Of a stretch of 64,000 nt of DNA, positions 1-11,830 are shown in pieces; position 1 is the first letter of the stretch; each line of letters opens with the position of its first letter. The notes beneath the pieces were generated by a model. That model did not search any database and was not told the DNA's origin. It saw nothing but the letters and a program-made list of their open reading frames with translations. Location: the NCBI GenBank assembly GCA_030549495.1, contig JAUIRK010000105.1, positions 248,001 to 312,000 of the forward strand, given 5' to 3'. Both the position numbers and the translations under genes were made by a program. Source of the DNA: Nectonema munidae (Eukaryota > Nematomorpha > Nectonematoida > Nectonematidae).

Positions 1-2697
1 TTTTTTTAAAAATGATTTTTCTGAACTTTCTACATCCAAAATCACTGTGAAAGAATGTCTGGAGTATTATTTTAAAGTATACTCTTTTTAAACAAGGAAC
101 ATTGACTCCTATCATGTTACGGATCAGAAATACAACTCTTCTTTCATAAAATAAAACTAATTCTGATTGAACTATGCACACAAATATTCTGAAAAATTGG
201 CAATTTCAGATGAGGGGCGTGGGCCTTATCGCCACCTCTCTGAATCCGCGACTGGACAAGAGTGGTCGAGATTAGAAGACTTTTGAGTACTCTTTGTACT
301 ATTTTTCTATAGTTCTTGTTAATGAAGCAGCCGTAGGATCCCTATTTACTCCATGTCACGATTAAATCAAATTCTCTACACGATTTTTCGTTTGATTTTT
401 ACCGCGTCCGAAGTGAAACTCTGGCTCAGAATAAAAACGGTGCATCTTCTGAATCATCACTTTTAGAGGTTTTCACAAGTAAATTGTATTTTTGAGTAGT
501 GAATCTACACTCTCATCGATGCGTACGTGTGTATGTAAATATTTGCCGTGCCATCCTCAATCTACATTTGTGCGTCTTTCAAATTTTTACCCACGCGTGG
601 CTGTGAAGCCGCTCCAGCAAATATCTTACTGATTTATGTTTGTCGCGTCGTGAATATAATTTCTTCCATCGATCTGTAACCGACTGGAATCCAAACCATA
701 ATTCATTCCATTGCCCGCACTGAAGGTGTTTCTTGTGCTTGCAACTAAAATTGCTAAAACAAAATTTACACCTCATTATAATGTTAAAAAGCATTTAATA
801 CTTTCTCGTAACGGTAGCACTTATAATATATCTGTGCAATAACCTATAGGATCTAAGTGAGTCCAATTCAAGTCTTGGCTTCGTAATCTTAATTTATGCC
901 ACATACTAGTATCGTGTGCCATTTTTAAATTGTAAAAACCCATACTAGCCAAATACATTGTTTTAAGAAGTTTAAATCAACTTACTTTTAATATTTTACG
1001 AATGCGCAATAATTAAAGCTAAAATTTGTTTTGAAAGAAATCAACAGTATTATACTCAATTGGCCTAAACCGGTCAATTGGCCCAAACTTCATTTTGATA
1101 AAATAAAAAGACTGTGAAGAGTAAAAAATTTGTTAATACAAAAAACACGATACAGAATTTTGTTATATAAATGAATTTGTGCCTGAAACTCAACCGTAAA
1201 GCAAGAAAAGTAATATGCAAAGTCTATCTATCCACAAGCAAACAATTCTTTTAAATGAGATATAAAAAGATATAGAATAGAGAGATTAACAATCATTGGT
1301 TGAGCCACGTGCTTTTTCGACCCCTTTCCAATTCCCTGAAATATATAAATTTTTAAGGCATTTTTACCCTTTTTTAAAAATAAGAACTCTTTATTGTGAA
1401 ATTTATATTAAAACAATTTATTCTGTTTTACCCGTAAACAGCTTTAGACTTCTTTCAATACACTGGCTCCGCTTTCAGTAGAACTGGGCCACGTTACTTT
1501 TTCGAAACTATGAAATGATTATTATCTTCTCAATGAGTATCGCATTTTAAATGTTTTAGGCCAAATAACGTATCGCTTTCTGCCCCTCTCCATTTCTTCT
1601 TGTTCTCTACCTGATTCCGGACAACGCTTCATCTCAGATTCAAACTTCTCTCAACACTTTTCTTCCAATAGTCTTGTTTTGTCCAAGGTTGCCTTTTTAA
1701 CCTCTATTTTACTATAACTGTCACGAGATTTGTTAATCGATTGCAACTCCGAAGCCACGCTTCAAAAACGCCTGCTTCCATTTGCGCCATTTTGAATTGT
1801 GCGTTTACCCCAATAAATGTATAGAAGATCTTGAATGTAAGGAATGATTTAGTCGCCCAAATTTTGGCATTCTTTGAAAATAAATAAGAATTTATTCAAG
1901 TCTTATAAATGAAGTGTATAAATAGAAATTTTATTATGTTTATTGAAATTTCGGAGCCCCGCATCTTTATATCAAACACCAATCATTCAAACAATCTAAA
2001 ACATCGAAATATATGTCATTATTTCATTTAATTTGTTTCTTCAAAACCAAAAGCAATTTAGTACAATACTACATTTCATAATTCTAATTTACTCCAAAGC
2101 TCAAAAACTTAAAATATTTAAGTTGGATAAAAGGGGGCATCTCCATTTCCTTACTAAAATAAACATTTTTTAAAATTGTTGAAGAACTTATTTCCGAAAA
2201 TCGACTCCTAAAATTTATTGCATACCGACTCATATCAATTTGTTCAAAATATAAAGAAAGAATATAAAACACGAAAGAATTGGTGTAAAATTAATTGAGT
2301 GGCCTGTTTTACGATCTGATTTATATTCGCGTTCAGCAAAATCCACGCATTCCTTGTGTTTTCATTGCGGTCTCCATGACCAAGGCCATCTTGGACTCCC
2401 TTATCTAGTAACTTAAATTCTCTGATTTTAACACAATATGTGCTGCACTTAATCTTGACACAGACTCACTTCCCTAAATTCCACTCAACTGTACAGCGAC
2501 ATTTTTTGCACATTTTGGTACGTCAACTATTTCATCCTTTTACTAATTTGATATTTACTCCAACGCCTGCATAAGCGTTATCATTTCCACTCTAATGAAA
2601 TACCTAACCTTAATGGAGGATTAGACCCATTTTATTAAGAAATTTCCAGACAAAACATTGCAAACAATTATTATACACACGTTATAAAAGGGTGGGC
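1..2697. other. Gene-free AT-rich flank
   Basis: No coding region, RNA gene or recognisable transposon end was found here on either strand. Short ORFs (about 60-70 codons) look random and resemble no family I know. A short near-duplicate (gccacgt followed by a cttttt/cgaa stretch) occurs near 1301 and 1488. Upstream exons of the USF gene could lie here or further left, but nothing supports a specific one. Confidence 0.5.
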
Positions 2698-2762
2698 GTG
2701 AGTAGTATGCGAGATAATAGTAAATAAACTGATTAATCAAGAGGTCCAGCGCTTTTATATGG
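2698..2762 (+). repeat. End direct repeat of retroelement (low-coordinate copy)
   Basis: Begins gtgagtagtatgcgagata and ends gcgcttttatatgg. It matches 7823-7887 in the same orientation at about 94 percent identity, and similarity stops at both edges. It marks the 3' side of the minus-strand retroelement. Confidence 0.8.
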
Positions 2763-4557
2763 GATCTTCAGAGTCTCGATAATCTGTCTGCCGGGTTTAT
2801 CTTTGTTTAGATGTATTTCACGCTCTTTTTAGGCTTTTGATTTCTTTCTTGTATGTGTTGTCCATCTCCATTAGCCATTTGTGAACTTCTTTGTCTTTAG
2901 ATCCACTTGCTTGGAGGCTTCCAATACATACTAAGGAGAAAGAAAAAATTGTTAAATTTTTACCATGAATTATTCTGGTAAGGATGATGGCTAGGCACTC
3001 TATTTCAGCAATTCCTTTGCTTTCTTTAGAGTGAACAATGATTTCTTTGCCTTTTAGAAGAATTCCAACCTTATGATTGAAGGAAGTAGGAGTAGGGCGG
3101 CTTTGACCTTGATTTGAGTGTTATTGACCACTTTAATCACCCTTTTCTTTAGGTCTACGTTTACTCCAAAGTACTTTGCTTCATGGGTAGGAAGGAATAC
3201 ACACTTCTTGTTCAAGAGGATGTTGTGTCTTTTAGCAAAGTTAAGAAACATGGAGAAGGCATCATTGAGCGATGAGATAAGAAAAAAAATATCGTCAATG
3301 TAAATTAGGATCTTACAGTCAATATTGGCTTTGTCTTTGAAACACTCTAGGATTTTCTTTAAAACGAATTGGAGGACATTTGGTGCGAAGGCAGCTCCCA
3401 TGGCTAAGCGATTAAAGGAGTAGGTTTCGTCCTCACATGAAAAACAGAATACGTTTTTATAGGCATGATGAATTTTAATACCGTAGAAAGCTGAATCTCA
3501 TACTTTGTCATAAACGACCATTTTTGTTGAAGAGTACAAAGAGCCATAGGAGAGGTGAGGTGGCATTCCACCGGCTTGAAGAGCTCATTGGTAAATGAAA
3601 CATTTTAAATGAATCTCACCTCCTTGTTTCTTTTTAATATTGCAAAAACTGGTGAGATTACTTTTGGATTTGAACATCTTGAAATGATTCCATGCTTCAA
3701 CAGAATAGGAATAATAGAATTATTTATAAATTCTCTTTTTTGCGTAGGAGCAGCACGTCTAGACGAAAAACTTCCAAAAGGATAAGGAGAACAAATTCCA
3801 GGTTTGTACCCGTTCTCTAGCATTTTCCTTGCCTTTCTGCTGGTAAGCTTTTGCGGGCAGATTCATAGACAACTTTGTGAACAAAAATAGAAATTTTCAA
3901 CTCATTCGTAGAACAAAATTTTTTTGCGATAAGTGAAAGAGGTTCGTTAACAGGACTCACGATCTCTTCTTGTTCGTTTTCATCAGAAGGTTCCACAGGA
4001 GGTTGGTTAGTAGACGATGCTTCCTCCTTCGCAGGTGATCATTTGATTTACCTTGATTTTCCTCTGTGGGATTTCCTTGTTAATCTTCATTAGGTACTGC
4101 GCATTTCTCAGGTTCTGTCTGGTCATCTGCCGTAGATGGTGATAAAACTTGTTCAAAGATTTTACGCCAAGTCTTCCTTTCAAAAAGTGCTGCTTTATCA
4201 TCAAGGTAGCGCATCGGTGCTACCAGCCTCTTGCCGATGGAACTTGTGAACGGATCATTAACTATTTGTTGAATCACGTCTTTTGGAGTTAACAATTCTT
4301 CTTCTAACCTTTGTTCGTAGTCACTTCCAAATACTTCTTCTAATACTTCGGCTAGGTTTGCCACTATGATTTTTTGTACCGGGATTGGAAGTTCTTCCGG
4401 TTTGCCAATTAAGTCTTCAATGTTTTCTATTGTTGGCCTTGTCATTTCTTCTGTTTCTTCTACGAAAAACTTACACATTATGTTCTCCACTTGTTAAGCG
4501 TCTACATAAACATCTTCATCTGAGTTGGCTTGAGGTACATGAATAGGCGTGTTGCAT

Positions 4558-7206
4558 TAGGGTGACAAAAAAATGTATGGTAAAAATTTAAAAATAGAAA
4601 ATTCACTTTCTTAGCCTCTTATTTTTTTCCTTTTAGGTCTTTAAACTTCCATGCAAAAAAACTTTTTGATTTGCTATGATTAAAGGGTTGCGCACGCTCA
4701 ATAAAATAGGGCAGTAGAATTTCAATTTTTTCATTTAAATATTTTTGTTCTGTTTCAATTCAATTTTTTCTAGAAATGAATTTGTTCACTGAAAGAACAA
4801 AAATTGTATGGTTAGTCGGGCAAACATACTAATCGCTTTCTGCAAGCAAGCTGCCATCCAATAGAATTGTATTAGGTAGATTTTTGCATCTTCATCGAAT
4901 CGAAGGATACCCACTAAACAAAGCCATAATATTATTAAAAAGCTAAAAGAGTTTTATTCGGAGTGGCAAAATCTTCGAAAAAGCGTGAATAGAAAATCTG
5001 AAACTCAAAAAAAGAAAGAAGAAAAGTTTTTGAACATTCTTGATGATTTATTTGATGTTGCACATCAAGATGCTTTGAAATTAATACTTTGTAAAAAAGA
5101 CAAAGAGTTTTTGCTTGCTCAAAGGGAGAAAGGTAGGAGAGGATCGATGGATAAAGTTGATAGAAAGCTAGCGGGTTTAGAAAAAAGAAGAAAGAAAAGA
5201 GTAGAAGATGAAGAAAAAAGGAAAGAAAAAGAAGTGAAAAGAAGAAAAGAAACAGAACGTGTTTTGCAAAATGAAACTAATTCGGATTTCACTGATGAGG
5301 AAAATGAAAATGATGATACTACTACAGTAAAACTATCCAAAAGTCAAAACAGAGTAGTAAAAACCAGGAACATAATGACATCCGAACTATCATCGGCTTT
5401 GGATCGAACAGGTGTTAGTGACAGAAATGCTATGCACATACTTTTTGCTACTCTAAAGGCTTTTAATCATGAACCCAACCAATACACTCTCAATAGAGAG
5501 TCTTTGAGGCAAGCTAGAAGATCAAATCGAGAAAGTTCAAGTAAGACAATCATGGAAATTTTCAATCCGAGAGTACCTCTTTCAGTTCATTGGGATTGTA
5601 AGTTGTTACCATCTTTGACCTTGAAGGAAAAAGTGGACCGCTTTGCTGTTATCGTTTCTGGCATTGGCATTACAAAGCTTCTTGCTGTTCCTTTAATTGA
5701 AAACAGTAGTGGTTTTTCTCAAGCTAAAGCTGTTTTAGAAACTTTAATGAAATGGAATTTGCTTGATAAAGTTACAAGCATGTCATTCGACACTACAAGC
5801 AGCAACACAGGTAAAAACCTGGGAGCTTTTATGATTTTGCAGAAAAAAATCGGCAAGAAATTGTTACCTCTAGCTTGCAGACATCATGTACATGAACTGA
5901 TTGTTAAGCATGTTTTTGACGCTTTACTAGAAGAAAAATCATTTAGTCCAAACATCAAGCTCTTCGAAAAGTTTCGTGAGTCTTGGAAAAAGATTGATAA
6001 GTCATCCTTAGAGTGCTTACCAACTGAAGAAAAGTGGGAAGTTTTTGATTCTGATGAATATGAAAATCTGATCGACTTCATCAAAGAACAGTTGTCCAGA
6101 TTTCAACCAAGAGATGACTATAAAGAACTTCTCAATCTTAGTTTAATATTTCTTGGAGAACAAAGAACAGATGTTAAAATCTATGCCCCTGGTGCTCATC
6201 ACAGGGCAAGATGGATGTCAAAGTTAATATATTGCTTGAAGATATATTTGTTTAAATCACAACTAAACATAAACTTAAATCATAGTGAGGCCTTAAAGAA
6301 ATTCAATATATTCATAGTCAAAATATATTTAAAAAATGGTTCATGAGCTCTTGTTCTAGCTTTGCACCATTAAATGATCTTCAACTACTTCAAAGTTTCA
6401 TAAAATATAAAAAAGTAGGTAACAAAGTAGCAACAACAGCTTTAAAGGTTTTTGGTAGGCATCTTTGGTATTTAAACGAAGTTCTTGTTCCCTTGGCTTT
6501 ATTAGATTCAAGAATAAACAAACAAGAAAAACTTAACATAGTCCAATCAATCCAAAAACCACGAAATCTTTATCATCCTTTAAACCATTTCGGTAATCCA
6601 ATTTTGAAAGAAAAAGATATTGAAAAAAGTACACTGTCAAGCTTTATCACAGAAAACACAATGCAATTTTTTGATATTTTAAAATTATCATCAAATTTTT
6701 TGAAAAAAGACCCAGACACATGGGAAAGCGACAAGAATTTTAATATTGCAAAACAAGTTGTGTGCAATCTTAAAGTTGTTAATGATGCTGCAGAACGTGG
6801 AATAGCTCTTATTAAGAATTTTAACAGCATTTTGACTGATCAAGAAGATCAAAAACAGTATTTAATTCAAGTTGTAGAAAATCATAGGAAGAACTTTCCT
6901 TGTGTTAAGAAAGAATCTTACTTTACTAATGATATTTAACAAATATTTTGTGTTTTAATTAATATTTTCAAGTTCAACTTATTTCTTATAAAATAAAACT
7001 GTGTTATAGAGAACTAAACTTAGTTTTATTGAATATACATAATTTTTTGTTTATTTTTACATGTTAAATATTCCTAAGCTATGCGCAACCTCTCAATATT
7101 AATTTTCCAGGCCAATTTTTTTCAATTCTATTTATTATACTAAATGAAAAAAAATTGAGGGGTAAGAATTGATAATTTACAAAAATTTAAAAAAATTGGC
7201 ACCCTA
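4558..7206 (+). mobile_element. hAT-like DNA transposon with target duplication, inside retroelement
   Basis: Element of 2649 bp. Its ends read TAGGGTGACAA (left) and, reverse-complemented, TAGGGTGCCAA (right). Immediately outside both ends is the direct repeat gtgttgcat (4549-4557 and 7207-7215). That is a 9-bp duplication if the ends are as given, or 8 bp if the right end keeps one more G, as hAT elements would prefer. It interrupts the gag-like part of the retroelement at 2698-7887, so it is younger. The interior is almost filled by one transposase-like reading frame (4776-6939). Beyond the first 11 bases the termini are A/T-rich and not clearly inverted. Confidence 0.85.
4776..6939 (+). 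pseudogene. hAT-like transposase, nearly full length
   Basis: Would cut and paste the surrounding element. From an ATG at 4776 the frame runs through a conserved-looking N-terminal segment (LPSNR, GRFLHLHR), then continues from about 4921 in the next frame (IIKKLKEFYSEWQNLRKS) into a lysine/glutamate-rich coiled coil (about 5100-5300). The catalytic-like core follows: SFDTTSSNTG near 5790, LACRHHVHEL near 5870, and a HHRARWMSK box near 6200. At about 6330, in an A-run, the frame shifts by one and carries on as WFMSSCSSFAPL to a C-terminal hAT-dimerisation-like region (NDAAERGIALI, near 6780) and a stop at 6939. Visible damage is one in-frame stop at 4830 and two one-base frame changes, so it is recent. 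The family is a divergent hAT-like group found in invertebrate genomes; exact placement is an inference. Confidence 0.7.
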
Positions 7207-7822
7207 GTGTTGCATATTGCAGCTTGTGGAATCTCCGGTTCCGAGTTCGATTCCAGAGAGGAAGATGAAAGATGTGAAGATTCTTTGTCCTTTTGTTGAA
7301 AAACGATGGAGCTGGAGTTGTAACTTGAGGAATATTTAGGTGTGACATGGATGACGAACGTATTTGCTTTCTAGCAGCTTGCGATCCAATTTGTGAGGCA
7401 ACACAGGCTAGAACGGCAGCGTTGTTTAGCGCGGTTAGGTTGTCAGTAGGAAGTGGATGTACATTCTTTTCTAGGATTTGAAATTAATTAGCGATGAGGT
7501 CATCTTTTGCGTTTCGTGTGTTAGGAGGAGAATTGAGCAAAAAAGCTTCGATTCGTTTGGATGCTAACTCTTGTGGGTTGTATCTATTCATCAATCCTGG
7601 TTTGGATAAATCGTAGTCTGCATATCCCAGCGCGTTCTTGGATGAGGAATTGAAGGAAAAATGTCCATTTCAGGCTTGCCAGAAACCAGTTCTAGAGCAG
7701 CTACACGATCAATAAGCTGCCTCCTTGAGAGCGGTGATAGAGCTAGCACGCGTCAAGACACCCGTGTTAGATACGTCTTGAGGCGAAGTAGTCATGGTCA
7801 AGTGCTAGGTGATGGAGCAGTA

Positions 7823-7887
7823 GTGAGTAGTATGCGAAATAATAGTAAATAAACTGATTAATCGAGAGATGCAGCGCTTTTATATGG
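7823..7887 (+). repeat. End direct repeat of retroelement (high-coordinate copy)
   Basis: Partner of 2698-2762, same orientation, about four substitutions in 65 bases. It lies on the 5' side of the minus-strand retroelement. The sequences outside the two copies are unrelated. Confidence 0.8.
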
Positions 7888-8176
7888 TATGGTATAACTT
7901 TTTTTTGAAGACACACGACACCAATTTTTCTGCGAACGATCAATTCAACTACTTTTTAGATCCTGCAACTAAGCTTCCTACATTCAGAGAAGGAACCCTA
8001 ACTTTTGAAATGAACTAACACCTCTGCTTCATCACTAAATTATCTACTTCCTACGTACACAGGCTTTCAAGTTGCGCGACACTAAATAACGCTCTGAACT
8101 GTTGTTTCGCTATTCACAATGCTACAGAAATGTCTGTGAAGGCAGCGTTCTTGGTACCGCATTTTCCTGGTCCATC
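7888..8176. other. Short intergenic stretch between two transposons
   Basis: About 290 bases with no coding potential. Its right edge is the target duplication of the hAT element at 8185. Confidence 0.5.
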
Positions 8177-8268
8177 AGTTAGACCAGTGGTTCCCAACCA
8201 CTGTGCCGCGGCACACTGGTGTGCCGCGGAATGATTACCGCTGTGCCGTGAAGAGATTATAGGTGAAC

Positions 8269-8423
8269 GTTACAAAGGTAAAGGTACCTTGGGGTGTTTT
8301 CATCGAGAAGCCCAGAGGCCGCTTGTATCGAACTATGAGAAAGTTACTTTAAATTTCGAAGTCACATGCTCTACCCAACCTACTCACGCCCCAAGAAGTT
8401 TTGAAAGCTTTTATTACAAGTTG
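8269..8423 (-). repeat. tRNA-derived SINE inside the hAT element
   Basis: Read on the minus strand it has an A-box-like GTAGGTTGGGTAGAGCATG, a B-box-like AGTTCGATAC, and a 3' tail GATGAAAACACCCCAAGG then TACCTTTACCTT. The duplicated target ttataggtgaac (8257-8268) recurs as ttataggtggaac (8424-8436). Its tail matches the SINE at 22199-22355 and the LINE 3' end near 23890-23930. Because it interrupts the hAT element it is the younger of the two. Confidence 0.75.
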
Positions 8424-8813
8424 TTATAGGTGGAACACAGCTTTCATATCGTAATAACCGGAGTTGTTTGTATTGATAAACATTAACTCACACATTATTA
8501 CTTACTTACGTGATATTAATGCTTAAATATCAAAAAATAAATTGAATGATATATCGTTTGTTTAAATTTTTGGATGTTTCGAATTTTTTGATAATAATAA
8601 ACTTTGGTGAGCGTTGTTATGCTTGGTAATATAAATTTTATTTTATTTATATATCTCGATTACAATATTAACAGGTTCTTTGTAAATATTTTTTATTTAA
8701 TATTTAAGTGTTCTAAATTGAGATTTTAATAGGAAAAATAAAAAATATGTTTAAATTTAATAAAAATCATGTTTGTTTTATTATTTTTTTAAGTTTAGAT
8801 TTAATTCATTCTT

Positions 8814-10638
8814 ATGGACAAGTTTCTAAAAAGAAAAGGCGATGGGGACAAGAATAATTCTACTTCATTTAAAAACCAAAAGTTCATCGGTTGCATAATG
8901 ATGATTACTTGAAATTTGGATTTCATTGGACTGGAGATACACAGATTCCTTCACCGCTGTGTGTTGTGTGCGGCCAAACGCTGTCTAATGAATCAAGGGT
9001 TCCAAGTAAGATGAAAAGACTACCTTACTACTAATCATCCTAGCCTTCAAGCTAAAAATGTTGATTATTTCCAACGGTTGTTAGAATTAAATGCAACGCA
9101 AAGTCAACTATTTAAGAAAAAAATAACTGTATCAGAAAAAGCTCACTTAGCTTTATATGAGGTGGCAGAAATTATTGCTCTTAAATCAAAGTCTCATGTT
9201 CTTGCAGAATCAGTATTCCTTCCAGCATGCAAAAAGATGGTGAAAATTATGCTTGGCGATAAGGCCGAACAAGAAATTAGCAAGATTCCTCTTTCAAACA
9301 ATACAATTCAGAGAAGAATTCTTGACTTCTCTGATGATATTGAAGAAAGTGTAACATCCAAATTTCAAAATAGTCTGTTTGCTCTTCAAATCGATGAATC
9401 CACCGATATCAGTAATCACGCACAGTTAATTGCATTTATACGTGTCATTGGTGAAGATGTCATAATTAATCAATTTCTATGCTGCAAACAGTTAGCCACA
9501 ACTATAAAAGGTCAATATATTTTTGATACAATCACGATATGCCTCGAAAAATATGGCTTACCATAGGATTCATGCGTAGGAATATGTACCGATGGAGCTC
9601 CATCAATGCTTGGTTCTGTTAAAGGTTTTGCAACTTTAGTGGAAAAACAGAATCCTAACATTGTGCGAACTCATTGTTTTTTACACAGAGAAGTTTTAAT
9701 TTCAAAGATAATACAAAATGAAGTAAAGGGGGTATTGGATCAAGTGATTGAAATAGTGAATTTCATAAAAACTCGGCAAATGAAATCCAGAATTTTTGAG
9801 TTGCTGTGTAAGGGTATGGATTCTCAACATTTTCGTCTGCTATTGCACACAGAAGTAAGATGGCTGTCGAAAGGAAAGGTACTATCTCGTGTAAATGAGC
9901 TTCAGAAAGAACTTTTTATTTTTTTTTAAAAATGAAAAACTTGATAGATTTTGTAAATACCTTAAAAATCATTTATGGATGTCCAAAATAGAGTACTTAA
10001 GTGAAATATTTGGACATCTTAATGGTCTGAACAGCAATATGCAAGGCAGAAATGAAAACATTCTTACGGCGACAGATAAGTTAATTACTTTTAAGAAAAA
10101 AATTGCAATATGGAAGAATAGAATGAAGGTAGACAATTTTGATATGTTTCCATCAGTTCGCAAAACCCGCTTAACCGAGATGGTTCCCATTATTAGTAAG
10201 CATTTGACATGTTTAGAAAATAAAATTAAAGAATATTTTCCTTCAATCCGCATTGAAAAATTTGATTGGATTCGCAATCCTTTCCTAGATTTATCGATTA
10301 TCAATCTTTCCAATTTTGAGTTATGTGAAGAGGAAGAATTAGCAAGCCTTTCCAGTGATCGTAGACTCAAATTGAAGTACACACAACTGCCATTAGATGC
10401 CTTTTGGATTTCTGTTATGGAAGAGTATCCAACTCTAAGTAAAAAAGCCATCAAAGTCTTACTCCAATTCTCAACTTCGTACCTATGTGAGCTCGGATTT
10501 TCTTACCTAAACAACATCAAAAATAAAAAACGTGAAAGACTTAAAAACATTGAAGAAGAGTTAAGAGTATGTCTCTCTCACATTCGCCCACGTATGGCAG
10601 CAGTAGTCAAGAAGCACCAGGCACAACTGTCCCACTGA
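8814..10638 (+). pseudogene. hAT transposase with BED zinc finger (ZBED5/SCAND3-like)
   Basis: Starts at an ATG (MDKFLKRKGDGD). A BED-type finger follows: FGFHWTGD, CVVCGQTLSNES, and TTNHPSL. The RNaseH-like core shows LQIDESTDISNHAQL near 9400 (first Asp) and CTDGAPSMLGSVKGF near 9590 (second Asp). The C-terminal dimerisation domain reads CELGFSYLNNIKNKKRERL and ends with HQAQLSH. Breaks: a frame change near 8880, an extra base near 9023 in the finger, an in-frame TAG at 9564-9566 where the family has Trp before DSCVG, and a one-base slip in the T-run near 9925. Only four lesions in about 600 codons suggest recent loss of function. In vertebrates domesticated relatives became ZBED5 and SCAND3; nothing here suggests domestication. 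Confidence 0.9.
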
Positions 10639-10828
10639 CATTCACAATTCTTATTCTATACCCGATACTGAATACAGGATACGTTTATTTGTGTGAATAA
10701 AAATTTTCCTTATATGATCTCCTATATTTTTAATATTTTATTGCAAAAAGGCTTTATGAGTAGAAAATATTCATTTTTTGGATAGGTGTGCCGCCATGTA
10801 AAAAAGGTTGGGAACCACTGAGTTAGAC

Positions 10829-11499
10829 CAATGAATGCAGGTGATACAATATTTGCTAAAAATATTTTATTAAAGATAAAAAGTTGGGTCTGAAGGAGAG
10901 AGCAAACTCACTGCAAAGGCTCGCAGACTAAATGTCGATTTATGAAAACATGTCACCAGCTAAAATATTTTCTCAACCCTTCCTCTCACCAATTGTCAAC
11001 AGGCCTGGTCAATATCAAATGAATTTGGTGGGTGAATTCATTCTCTCTACGGAAACACCTTTTTACTTATTTTGAGATTTATGTTAATGTTACAATTTTT
11101 AGCAGCGAAATGATACCAAATCAGAATGTTTACATAAAAAGCAGTCATCTTTTACAAAAAAATTTACAAGCCCCAAATTTATATGAATGACTTTCCTACT
11201 CACTAAATGATGATACGTGATAAGTAAAAACTTTTGAAAGTTTAAAAAGACAAAATAAAAAATAAGCTCTATTTTAATTAGTCAAAAATATAAATACAAA
11301 ATTGTATGTTATAGTTATAGGACATTGTAAGTGCGACATGACCTGATTTATAAAATTCTATATTTATGTTGCAATCTTTAATTTTTTATGGAAATATTTA
11401 CATCCAAAAGACGTGTAGCCAGGGGTTCCCACATTTTGGGCCAACATTTTTGGCTAACACGCTTATAGGTTTTTATGAAATTTTTCTAACATATGTTGG
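10829..11499. other. Non-coding spacer with a lone hAT-type end
   Basis: No genes. At 11420 the sequence caggggttcccacattttgg resembles another hAT terminal repeat, but no matching inverse end or transposase is visible nearby, so it is probably a stump. Confidence 0.4.
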
Positions 11500-11830
11500 A
11501 AAGAATAACTGAAAATATTTTATAAGCGCTATGTAGACGACATTTTTTAATTTGTGAAAACGAAGAAGGTTGTATCGATTTCCTGGCTTATTTTAATGCA
11601 CTACCCACAAATTTAAACGATAAAATATCTTTTTAAATGTAGGGATGATCACAATCTTCTTTCAAATCAATAAAATGTTTCTTAGATGTAAAGAACGTTA
11701 ACAATTTAATTTGTGAGCGTCCTATGTAGGAAAAACGTCCCAAGGATTGAAGAATAGGATCGGAGATGAAAGAAGAACCAGACTTAAGGATACTTCAAGG
11801 GACCTGTGCTATCAATACTTTGTTGTTTTA
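11500..11830 (+). mobile_element. Penelope-like retroelement remnant (RT box and GIY-YIG-like piece)
   Basis: Near 11528 the frame reads RYVDDIF, the catalytic box of Penelope-like RTs. It is followed by an FLAYFNALPTNLN-like stretch that fits the family's spacing. At about 11707 another frame reads SYVGKTSQGLKNRIG, close to the GIY-YIG endonuclease pattern that follows RT in Penelope-like elements. Order and strand agree with that family. The copy is short and clearly broken; both ends are lost. Confidence 0.55.

Larger units (their letters stand above)
2698..7887 (-). mobile_element. Retroelement fossil (LTR/DIRS-type), with nested hAT-like insertion
   Basis: A reverse-transcribing element read on the minus strand. 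A 65-bp direct repeat bounds it at 2698-2762 and 7823-7887, with about four mismatches. Parts seen: a gag-like acidic ORF at 4080-4490, a finger/palm start of a reverse transcriptase at 3605-3823, and the RT palm with an IYIDD box followed by an LN-KC-F and FGV pattern at 3054-3401. That pattern is typical of the Ty3/gypsy and DIRS side of RT diversity rather than of LINEs. No integrase or tyrosine recombinase was recognised. The repeats are short for LTRs, so split repeats of a DIRS/Ngaro-like element are an alternative. It is broken, with several breaks besides the transposon at 4558-7206; the low end-repeat divergence suggests moderate age. Confidence 0.7.
8185..10820 (+). mobile_element. 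hAT transposon (Charlie/ZBED5-like), complete ends, perfect 8-bp TSD
   Basis: Element of 2636 bp. The ends are CAGTGGTTCCCAACC and its exact inverse GGTTGGGAACCACTG, the classic Charlie-like hAT terminus. The 8-bp host repeat agttagac flanks it at 8177-8184 and 10821-10828 without mismatch. It encodes a BED-finger hAT transposase in the same direction (8814-10638). A SINE has landed in its 5' untranslated part (8269-8423). Intact ends and a clean duplication indicate a young insertion, although the coding frame is already broken at four places. Confidence 0.95.

Noticed and set aside
5119-5340. Ser/Phe-rich minus-strand ORF
   Set aside because: Antisense of the Lys/Glu-rich coiled coil of the hAT-like transposase.
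7236-7252. B-box-like gagttcgattccag
   Set aside because: Lies in the gag-like part of the retroelement with no A box or tRNA fold; chance match.
9969-10454. 161-codon minus-strand ORF
   Set aside because: Antisense shadow of the hAT transposase frame.
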